From assembly GCA_905221605.1 (NCBI GenBank), contig CAJNDS010000606.1:41887-105886 (forward strand): a stretch of 64,000 nt of DNA, written 5' to 3'. Source of the stretch: Symbiodinium natans (lineage: Eukaryota > Sar > Dinophyceae > Suessiales > Symbiodiniaceae). The translations under genes were made by a program, and so were the position numbers. The notes below the pieces were generated by a model. The model was not told the origin of the DNA and ran no database searches. It saw nothing but the letters and a program-made list of their open reading frames with translations. Every line of letters begins with the position of its first letter. Position 1 is the first letter of the stretch. Below, piece by piece: positions 9,139 through 16,873 of the stretch.

Positions 9139-11394
9139 TCATAGGCGAGGACTTGTCAATGCACCCCGGACCCCACTGCGTGCTCCGGAGACATTCATGC
9201 TGCCAGCGTCCTTATCCGCATCACTAAAGGTTAGTATATCTGCATTGCGCGGGCCGCAAGACTCATGGTACACCTTTCGGAACCCACCTTTGAGCTCTGG
9301 TGCCCTGCTCGACCCCAAAACCGACAGGTTTCGCCCATTCACATCCAGGGCGAGACGAAGGTCATCCGGGAACATGTCATTGCCTGTCAAAAATCCTGAC
9401 GCACGCAGGAGCTTTATCGAGGGCCATGCCTTTGCATCACTGGGAGTTGCATCTTGATCGGCCTCTTGACTCGGAGCAGGAGAGATGGTGGGACCACTGC
9501 GCTGATTGGCCAAGCAATTTCCGCAAATGTCAAAGTCGCAGACCCTGCACCCCCAAAGCAAGCGTCGTGTGGCGAACTCCCTTTTGCACACACTGCACCA
9601 CCAATTTGGTTCAGGCGACCCAAAGGAAAGCAACGGATGACCCGAGGGACACGTGGGCCGGGCATCAAGTCTGGCCAGAAAGGCCTCTGCATTCTCCGGT
9701 GTGAGCGTGACGCCCTCGCCAGATGAAGCGGAGTCACTTGAGCGGCTGACGCCTTCGGGTTCAAGCCTCTTCCGCTTAGGGGTTGGCGGACGAGGAGGCA
9801 GTGGCCGACCACCAGGCAGTAGGGCTTCAGATGTGCCGCGCACGCTTTCCAGAACCGAGGCCTTATCTTCCTCATCACAAGGAGAAGTTGTGGCTCGCTT
9901 GGGGAAGCATTCAGTCCTCCGGGGAATGGAGCCTGGACCGGTAAAGACAGGCCGCGAACTTATGGGGGTTACCACGCGCTGCGTTCCATGCGTTGGCACC
10001 TTCCTGGGTAAATCAAGGACACCTGCTGACCCCGTGAAAACCCGCCTTGGTCCTGGTCGGACCTCGTCACCCATGGCGCCAGTGGGCACACCTTGAACAG
10101 AAGTCCCCGACACAGCTGGACCTTTGTGTGACGAACACTTTGTGCTGAGCCCACTGGCCCTGGAAAAGTGAGGGGCGAGCGCGCGGTTGGTACCGGCAGG
10201 GGCTTCAAGCAGCGGGCAAGTAGTCTGCTTTGCGGACGCAACAGGACCACAAGGGGGATGGCCTATGGGCTCAGGGCTGGCCCTACCAGTATTTGATACA
10301 GCAATTTTGGCTTCAGCCCCAATTTCATGGGTCCGAGGACTGCGGGGAGCAGGAACTGGCCTACCATGGGCATCTTGACTCATATTGAAGAGCAGCTGTA
10401 CCTCGGGATACGGCACACTCACAGTTTCAGCATCCGAACTACTAGGCGTAGGGCTAACCTCCTTCCGCAGGTGATCCTGTTGTCTGGCGACATACACAGG
10501 TGGGACGCGTCGGCCATCAAGTTCAGGGTCAACTCCATGGAGCGCCCCATCCTTCGCAGGCATCGAGCTTGAGGAAGCTTCTGAGACACCAGGACAGAAG
10601 GGTGGTGCATCTCTCACGCCGCCAGTATGAAACGCCGCGTACCCAAGCTCTTCCACTGGCTCAAGGCATGAAGTCACTGCGTGGTTAGAACGGGGCACGC
10701 ATGGTTGGGCATGTTGAGGTGCTTTCAGCTCATCGGGCCTGGATGGCCGTTCGACGGGTCCGGCAAGAAAACTCGAGTCATCAGCTTCAACCAGACGGGC
10801 CCCGACACGCTCAGGTGCACTATGTCTCGTCTCACAAGAGAGCTCGGCTTCCCCAGACGAAACAGCCCCAACAGCTTCGGTCGCACGCACTGCATCCCTA
10901 TGCTGAACGGAAGGAACAGACCCCATGCGCACATTATCATTTAAAAATTGGCCATCAGGTTTCTCATGCACCAAATCTTCGGCTTCACTCCCACGTAGCG
11001 TTGCACCAGACTGTGCTGCAAGGGAGGGGCTAACATGGACATGAGACCTTGCTGGACTATTAACAGGCGCACAAAGCCCAGATCCCGAGGCCGTGGATTG
11101 GCCATCAGGTTTCTCAAACCCCAAATCAACGGGATCACTCCCACGTAGCGTATCAAGAGACTGTGATGATTGGACAATGTCCAGCTCATATCTCACAGCT
11201 TCTGAGGTTTGGGTGCCAGGCTTACTGTCGGCCGGCTCATCTCCCTTAGCTGTGGATTGTTCCCCCCTGTTGACCGCAGGAGACGGCCCTGGGAGATCTT
11301 TTCGGAAGCGCTTGACCACACACACAGGGGCGACACCAGGGGGTATCGGGGCGTCGGGCGGCGCTGCGGGGACAGGGGCCTTGGGAGACGCCAT
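9139..11394 (-). CDS. 751-residue protein with one Cys-rich zinc-binding domain, unknown function
   Basis: One uninterrupted frame of 751 codons starting MASPKAPVPAAPP. Most of it is Pro/Ser/Glu-rich and low in predicted structure. It has an imperfect internal repeat (LRGSDPVDLGFEKPDGQ and LRGSEAEDLVHEKPDGQ). Near residues 575-625 there is a compact Cys/His cluster: CPSGHPLL, then WWCSVCKREF, then GCRVCDFDICGNC. This resembles ZZ/RING-like fingers common in dinoflagellate proteins. It lies inside the third 824-bp unit as cargo. The upstream 62-codon finger ORF stops TGA exactly where this ATG begins. It is intact, unlike the surrounding retroelement frames. It could be an element-encoded protein or a captured gene. 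Confidence 0.55.
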   Translation of the reverse strand: MASPKAPVPAAPPDAPIPPGVAPVCVVKRFRKDLPGPSPAVNRGEQSTAKGDEPADSKPGTQTSEAVRYELDIVQSSQSLDTLRGSDPVDLGFEKPDGQSTASGSGLCAPVNSPARSHVHVSPSLAAQSGATLRGSEAEDLVHEKPDGQFLNDNVRMGSVPSVQHRDAVRATEAVGAVSSGEAELSCETRHSAPERVGARLVEADDSSFLAGPVERPSRPDELKAPQHAQPCVPRSNHAVTSCLEPVEELGYAAFHTGGVRDAPPFCPGVSEASSSSMPAKDGALHGVDPELDGRRVPPVYVARQQDHLRKEVSPTPSSSDAETVSVPYPEVQLLFNMSQDAHGRPVPAPRSPRTHEIGAEAKIAVSNTGRASPEPIGHPPCGPVASAKQTTCPLLEAPAGTNRALAPHFSRASGLSTKCSSHKGPAVSGTSVQGVPTGAMGDEVRPGPRRVFTGSAGVLDLPRKVPTHGTQRVVTPISSRPVFTGPGSIPRRTECFPKRATTSPCDEEDKASVLESVRGTSEALLPGGRPLPPRPPTPKRKRLEPEGVSRSSDSASSGEGVTLTPENAEAFLARLDARPTCPSGHPLLSFGSPEPNWWCSVCKREFATRRLLWGCRVCDFDICGNCLANQRSGPTISPAPSQEADQDATPSDAKAWPSIKLLRASGFLTGNDMFPDDLRLALDVNGRNLSVLGSSRAPELKGGFRKVYHESCGPRNADILTFSDADKDAGSMNVSGARSGVRGALTSPRL

Positions 11395-11583
11395 TCACCT
11401 GTCGTAGACTGCCAGGTACCAAGCAATGACACAGCGCGCGCACCAATGGTGGTTGTGGTTGATGCGGTACCGGATACAACCGTTACGGCCACACTGTTGA
11501 CAGACTTGCTGACAGGCCGGGATGGCAGGGTCCTGCTCGACAAGCGGCTCTTGCGCTGCGCGGCGACTGCACGTGGAGCCCAT
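11395..11583 (-). CDS. Small Cys/His-rich finger protein (62 aa)
   Basis: Contains CQQCGRNGCIRYRINHNHHWCARC, four Cys in two CxxC-type pairs with three nearby His, a plausible zinc site. The stop codon TGA is followed immediately by the ATG of the 751-codon frame, so both could be read from one transcript or be one gene broken by a stop. Short and of unknown function; coding status rests on the motif and the abutting arrangement. Confidence 0.4.
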   Translation of the reverse strand: MGSTCSRRAAQEPLVEQDPAIPACQQVCQQCGRNGCIRYRINHNHHWCARCVIAWYLAVYDR

Positions 11584-11859
11584 GGAAGGCTAACAGAGGC
11601 TGATGGCCAACAGAAGGAAAGCCACACCCAGGCAGAAGCCGGAACAAAAGCACACGCAGGGGTTATTGGCAGGAACCGCTGGGCCAAAAGAGCCCAAATG
11701 CACAGGCGACTTGATCGCCGCTTGCCCGCGGAGGCGAGCTCCCATCCGCTGCCTGCTTCACGCAGGCAGCTTGCACAGGGCCTAAGGCCAAGGTTGGAGG
11801 CAGGGCCTGTTGAAGTGGTACCTGTTAGAGCCCGGACCCCAGTTCACACACACAAATTT
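11584..11859. other. Right part of cargo segment, no gene recognised
   Basis: Unique sequence between the finger ORF and the point (ACAAATTTTCG at 11860) where the 824-bp unit resumes. Nothing recognised. Confidence 0.5.
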
Positions 11860-12180
11860 ACAAATTTTCGCACGGTGCAATGAGCCAGTGCTGCACTTCA
11901 AGGAACACACATAAAGCAACATTACCCGTAATGTTGCATTCACAGATCATGGCACGTTGCTCGCCAAGGCACATCACAACACGCTGCAGATAGTCACTAC
12001 AACTTTGCATTCGCAGACCATGGAGACATGCAGACCATGCAACAGGTAAGTGTTGGGCATGTGAAATTCAAGGCATCAAAATAACTTTTGGCTTCAAACA
12101 GCGAACAAACGGCATACCGTATTTTCACAAGGCATTATTGGAAGCAAGCGATAAAACACAATTCGCTCGCGAACAGTAAG
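11860..12180 (+). repeat. 824-bp unit, copy 3, right fragment
   Basis: Matches the last ~320 bp of the unit (from ACAAATTTTCGCACGGTG) up to CAGTAAG. Together with 8257-8470 it frames the 3.4-kb cargo. About 290 bp of the middle of the unit is missing. Confidence 0.9.
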
Positions 12181-13240
12181 CATACTTCCGGTGTCCAAAG
12201 AAATTGGCGTGTAAGTCGTCTACGAAAACCAGTTGAAAGAAGAAGTGGTTGAGCATGGCCCGCCCAACCATCCTACCTATAATGCCGAAAAGGCGGGCCC
12301 ACCAGAATGAGGCAGATGAGATCCCAAACGTTCCAACTCGGTTCACGAAGACGGTGTCGCTCCCAGCCTCTGCACGGCATGCCAGGAGTCCCCAGTCTCT
12401 TTCGCGCACCAGCACCAAGCGGTGGGCGGCGGCCACGTCCCCCGCCAAAGCAAAGGGTGTCTCAAATTGCTCCTGAGATTGTCTGACTAGGAGGGCTAGC
12501 TCTCCAGGACCCGGAACTGAAAGAAGGTTGTGAGGTATGGCCTGATTCACGTGTACTCCGTGGGTACCGTCATGAACCGGCCTCACGGATCCATCAGGTT
12601 TCTGGATTGCACCCATGGAGGCTACGCGTAGATTCTCCTCACCATAGCGCTGCTTCAACGCCCCATGCGTCGAAGCTTCCATCCGACCGAGCTCCACTTC
12701 CTCCCGGAACTTCTCTAGCAGCTGCTGCGAGTTCAAGGAAGCACTGGCGTAGTTGGAGCGGTCCCATTCCGGGAGATCCTCATCGAACTTCCTCCACTTC
12801 GCTTTAGGCTCGAAGACTTGGGGCAACCTGGGCAGCGCCTCGCCAAAACCTATGGGTACCCCAGTGCAGAAGTTGTCCGTGCCCTCGGTTATGGAGGCCC
12901 AGTCGGGGTCGCCCATCAGCTCTGCAGTCCGGGCCACCGCTTTCAAGAGAAAGGGCTGTCCTTTGGGAATCTCCATGCAATGCTTCCAGTCATCTCCACC
13001 GACTCGCCGGCACCACTTTTCTCGCAGCTGCTGCATCTCCTCATCACAGAAAGGTGTCTCTGTGACTTCTCCAGCGGCCAGTTTTTCGCAAAGCTCTTTT
13101 GGAGAGCTGACATTTCGCCCCACGAACTCCATGCACATCTGGCATATCTCGGCAGAGCGCCATGCTTGACGGAGAAAGAGTGGCCCCCCTATCCGCCGGT
13201 CGCCAGCGTGTAGGTGAGCACAAACCGAAACCGTCATTGA
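12181..13240 (-). pseudogene. Reverse transcriptase, 5' half of element 2 RT
   Basis: The frame carries the RT fingers and palm: GAIQKPDGSVRPVHDGT, then LAGDVAAAHRLV (first catalytic Asp), then FGISSASFWWARLFG, and at its end LVFVDDLHANFFGHRKY, whose VDD is the catalytic box. It is cut at 12181 by the inserted array, and the following residues resume at 6608. Upstream it is joined to the oxygenase-like frame by a frameshift near 13220. This RT is only distantly similar to that of element 1, which has a YDD box, so the two elements belong to different lineages. Confidence 0.85.
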
Positions 13241-14816
13241 GTGGCTCCTGCTTGCCCTCCCACTCTGCTTGTAGTGGAAGTCCACGGTTCCCGCATAGCT
13301 CGGGCTTGAAGGCTGGTTCAGCTCCCGGTGGCGCGCTACCATGGGGCGCTCCAAACTCTAGTTCAATGGCCTCCGAAGTCTCAGCTTCCTGCGCAGGCAA
13401 CTGAAAGCCTTGCCGCTCCAAAACCTGCTTCTCACCGTCTTTCAGGGTGTCCAAGTGGTCAGTGACGTAAGCCACCACCACCAGGCGTTCGCCCTCCCAC
13501 GCGCGGGTGAAGTGGAAAGCTTTGTAGGCATCGAAGATGACGGGCCCTTTTGCCACCTCCAGGTCTTTGCCAACCTTGAGACCATCAGGGGTCATCTCTG
13601 GCACCGATCCATGACAGTCCTCTACCCAGATCTGGCCCCCCTTGAAAGAGGTGATAGGTGCCACCATGTTCGGAAATGGAGCATTGCGTGAATCTCTGTG
13701 CATGGTCGTGCGTATCCCATGGAAAAGAGACACAGCGGAGAAGCTAAACTTTGGGCTGATCTGACAAACATACCGGGTAAGGACCTGTGATGTGCATGGC
13801 ATACCCTCAGTGCAATGCCTTAAACCGACCAAGCCCCCTTTACAGTATGCCCCCACCGTGAATGAAGAGGCCGACTCCACTTCCTCCCCCACACGCACAG
13901 GACGCTCCTTGGGGAGAAGCTGATGTAGTGCTCTCAGCTCGTCTTTCGTCATCAGGCCCTCCTTTGCCAAGAAACGAGCGGCGAAAGCCTCGGCGTCTTC
14001 GCTTGGAAGTGGTGTGATAGTCCCGGAAGACATGGACACTTGCCCAGCAAGTGGGGTCGGGGAACTTCCTATCGATGACCCAGAAGAAGCCCTAAACCCT
14101 GAGGCAGAGGGGGCCACGGCGTCCCTGCCCTGAGCTGTTGCTGCACGGGGCGCAAGTGACCTGGACCCAGAGGCGGTACTAAACCCTAAGTCTAAAGGGG
14201 TTAGAGTGTCCCGGCCCTGAGCTGTTGCTTCAGGGGTTGCAGGGGACTTGCACTTAGGGGAAGGTGTTAGAGCGTCCCTGCCCTGAGCTGTTGCTTCAGG
14301 GGGTGCAGGGGACGTGCACTCAGGGGAAGGTGTGATAGTAGCCAGCGAGGTGTGAACCCCGTCAGAGCCTGGGCTCTGCGAGCTGGCTATTGCCTCAGCC
14401 AGGAACTGACAAAGTTTCGGAGGGTAAGCTGCGGAGGCTGCTGTTCGCCACTGGCGGCTGACGGGATCCTTACCCACCAAGGAATCATGACGACCATGTG
14501 GGCAGGACTTCGGTAAGGGACCGAAGTAGCGATGATGTGAATCCAGACAGGGCAGTGTAGCATGAGGTGGCGGAGCACGCTGAAAGCGTGCGAGATTGCT
14601 CAAGAAACGAGTTGGCTTGCTTGTCTGAGCTCCAAACATGCACTGAAAAATTGCAAAGGTGACTGCTTTGAAACGCACTAACAGATCAAGAATCTCGGGC
14701 CAAGACCAGATTGAGGAAGGAACGACGCCATCGGCGGCAACCCCCAGATGCTCGGGGTGTTCCCACAGGAAAGCATTGCCCGCCTCCGCGGCTAGTTGTG
14801 AAGCTTTAACAAACAC
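13210..14816 (-). pseudogene. Methyltransferase-like C-lobe, repeat linker and 2OG-Fe(II) oxygenase-like domain, element 2
   Basis: Residue numbers count from the codon at 14816. Residues 17-30 (FLWEHPEHLG) match the EHP/ENP segment that follows PPC domains in these elements. Residues about 165-240 hold an in-frame repeat, ATAQGRD with Pro-rich spacers, three times. Residues 360-450 read FHGIRTTMHRDSRN, GGQIWVEDCHG and KAFHFTRAWEGERLVVVAYV. The arrangement His373-x-Asp375, then His435, then Arg444 nine residues later is the metal triad plus 2-oxoglutarate-binding Arg pattern of double-stranded beta-helix oxygenases. Function is inferred from the motif only; AlkB-, TET/JBP- or hydroxylase-like relatives are all possible. 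The first in-frame codons are GTG TTT, so no true start lies here. Confidence 0.5.
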
Positions 14817-15114
14817 TGCTCCTTAGGGGCTTAGGGCCAGGGGTCTTATGACGGGCACGCGAAAAGGTATTGCAAGGTGGACTGGTGATGAAGACAGTAT
14901 TGGGCCGCTGCACCAAACGGAAAATGTCCTGCCACACAGCATCTTGGGTGAGGTCCTGGCGGGGATCTCGCAAAATGTCAAACTCCATCACGCGGACATC
15001 TGGGATCAGTTTCTTCAAACACGCACCGATGTCACATCTGCGCTCGGGCCCCGCGAAAGCGTACACTACGGTCAGCGGTACAGGGCGACCCGCTGATTCT
15101 GAAGTCTCGCCCAC
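14806..15114 (-). pseudogene. Methyltransferase-like N-lobe, element 2
   Basis: Shows VVYAFAGPERRCDIGACL, a loose motif I, then VMEFDILRDP (motif II-like) and VFITSPPCNTFSRAR, a PPC motif IV. It ends at a stop at 14806 directly after KPLRSS. The next frame (from 14816) continues the domain with FVKASQLAAE, so the reading frame slips here. It shares the PPC and RAR features with the element 1 domain but is otherwise divergent. Catalytic activity is not established. Confidence 0.55.
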
Positions 15115-15129
15115 CGGGCCCCCAACCCT

Positions 15130-16357
15130 TCAACCCCCTCTTTGCGATTGCATCACGGCTTCATGCTGGTGCGCTGCATGATCTCCGAAGCAGCCGGCCA
15201 CGCGGCACACGTGAACTCGTGCGCAGGACTTATTCTTGCACCCTTGAGCATTGAAGGCGTAACAGATCTGCTTGCCATCGGGCGTAGTGGAAACAAGCTC
15301 TAGACCACCCAGCTTGGATTGAGTCTTGGCGCCGCCTTTAGGTGTCTTGACGCTTTTACCAGGGTGTTTGGGCACTAAAGGAGGAGGCGGTGCCTTTCCA
15401 TCGCCCTTGCGGTACTTGCGGGGCTGCTCTGCGACATGCAGGGCCAAAGGCGTGGTGAACCAGGTCTCTTTCAAAGATGGGTCCGCCACCACCTGCTCGA
15501 GAGCCTCAGCGAGGGTAATGGCATCGTCCACCACTAATTTCATTGCCTCCGTGCGTAGCTTCTGCTCATACGCCAGAACGACACTCCAAGGGGGCCTCCC
15601 CGGGAGGGCATCCTTTCCCTGGTGCGACGGTAACCGCAAGCCAGTACTCGACGAACTTGGTGAAAGTTTCGAGCTTCAGCCCCTGTAGCCATGATTTGGC
15701 CTTGAAGCGGGCTGACATACAGAGCCAAGCGTAGGCCTCGACCTTCATGACCCTACGGTAGGCCTCAGAATTGTGTGGCATCTCCAGCTTCTGTATCGTC
15801 TTGGTGACACGAAGATGACCGCTGGAATCCACAGTGGACTGCAGCGACTCCACCTGTTTGTCTTTCTTGGAGCTGATCTGATCTAGCGAGGAAGCAGTCG
15901 GCTCGTTTTCCTCGCACTCCTCGGCCTTGGATGCTAGATACTCTGCACTGGGCGTCTCCGCCTCATTCAGCTTGCCATACACGGTGGTGACTGCACGAAG
16001 CATAGCCTGTCGCTCCTGAACTTGGAGAACCTTCTTATGGCCCATGACTTTTGCTTCCGCCTTCAGCTCAACCTCCTTAGCCGAAAACTCTTTGGCCAAC
16101 TCCCAAGCAGCAACCACCGAGGCGATCTGAGCACGGCCTTCAGCGGAATTGTGGTCAAGGTTGAAGTCACGAGCAGCAGTGCGAGCTTCCGCCCTCGTGT
16201 CAGCGATCGCCTGGAAACGCCTGCGGGTGGTATGCACCTGAACCACCTGATACTGCACCCGGAGGGGGGCTGCTGCCTCCTGAAGCACATACTGAAGATC
16301 TGAGTCAGCTGTTGCTACCAGCGCCAGCATTTCCGCCTGCGTAGGAGCGGCAGCCAT
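15130..16357 (-). pseudogene. Gag-like protein with CCCH zinc finger, element 2
   Basis: Two overlapping frames. The first (16357 to about 15600) starts MAAAPTQAEMLALVATADS, is rich in Ala, Glu and Lys and likely alpha-helical, and includes a motif AYAWLCMSARFKAKSWLQGLKLETF. The second (to 15130) ends with CYAFNAQGCKNKSCARVH, a clean C-x7-C-x4-C-x3-H finger, then CRVAGCFGDHAAHQH, a second Cys/His cluster. The shift lies near 15600. The expected role is RNA binding and particle assembly. The first in-frame Met, at 16357, is a sensible start because the upstream 500 bp has no coding look. Confidence 0.7.
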
Positions 16358-16873
16358 CGTGGATGCTCTGACAGGTCACTGACTGAATCTGAAAAGCGCT
16401 TTGCGCGCCTCTGACACGGGCCTTGGGCCCTGAGAAAGCTGAAGTGAGGGCAGCAATTGTCGCCGCGGGCGTTCAATGGCTCTGATGTGTGTCTCTTTCA
16501 CAACTAACCAAGCACAAGATCTGAAGTTTCTAGCGCAAAACTGCAAAGCGAGGCTCTTGGTATGGAAACAAGACTCCAAGCCAAGCATCCACCATTAGCT
16601 AGACATGTACAGCACGCTACCGATCTGAGCCTGGAGCAATCGACCGTGCTCATGACTGCAAATTTCATGATGCGCGCGCGCGCGCGCGCGCGCATCATAG
16701 AAATGGTACCTCTATCTGAGTGTGGAAACACGTGCAACGCGCCTCGACTGATTTGCATGGAAGCTCTGAGGTTGCACTGTACACAAGGGTCTTGAAATCC
16801 TGAAAAGACACCCTATCAAGAGAGAAAATATCAAGTTCCCACTGAACCCAACAAACCGACCTAAGACGGCCGG
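16358..16873. other. Spacer between recombinase and Gag frames
   Basis: No gene seen. It contains the perfect CG palindrome at 16667-16698 and would be the 3' untranslated part of the recombinase gene or the 5' leader of element 2. Confidence 0.5.
16667..16698. repeat. 32-bp perfect palindrome with (CG)10 core
   Basis: ATGATG, ten CG dinucleotides, then CATCAT. The flanks ATTTC and (A)GAAAT extend the symmetry. Such a tract can form a cruciform or Z-DNA; no coding role. Confidence 0.95.

Larger units (their letters stand above)
6609..12180. mobile_element. 5,572-bp insertion in the RT gene: tandem 824-bp units with gene cargo
   Basis: Begins CTTATCGCTTG at 6609 and ends CAGTAAG at 12180. 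It consists of two full 824-bp units (6609-7432, 7433-8256), the first ~214 bp of a third, a 3.4-kb unrelated segment, and the last ~320 bp of a unit. Joining 6608 to 12181 gives an uninterrupted RT frame with no extra or missing base, so the insertion has no target-site duplication. The left end sequence recurs inverted as CAAGCGATAA about 27 bp inside the right end, and TTCGC-TC-GCGAA forms a hairpin near that end. This fits a rolling-circle, Helitron2/Helentron-like non-autonomous element better than a cut-and-paste one (inference). Confidence 0.75.
5566..16357 (-). mobile_element. Retroelement 2 (Gag/CCCH, methyltransferase-like, 2OG oxygenase-like, RT, RNase H), interrupted
   Basis: Minus-strand order is Gag (16357-15130), methyltransferase-like (15114 onward), a long linker with in-frame repeats, an oxygenase-like domain, RT (to 12181) and, after a 5,572-bp insertion, the rest of RT plus RNase H (6608-5566). 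Frameshifts lie near 15600, 14810 and 13220. The interruption by 6609-12180 is clean: RT text on both sides fits without loss of a codon. It directly abuts element 1 on its 3' side. A complete 5' end was not identified. Confidence 0.75.

Noticed and set aside
10655-10680. Spliced leader match TGGCTCAAGGC
   Set aside because: Only eight or nine bases agree and it lies inside a coding frame; chance is sufficient.
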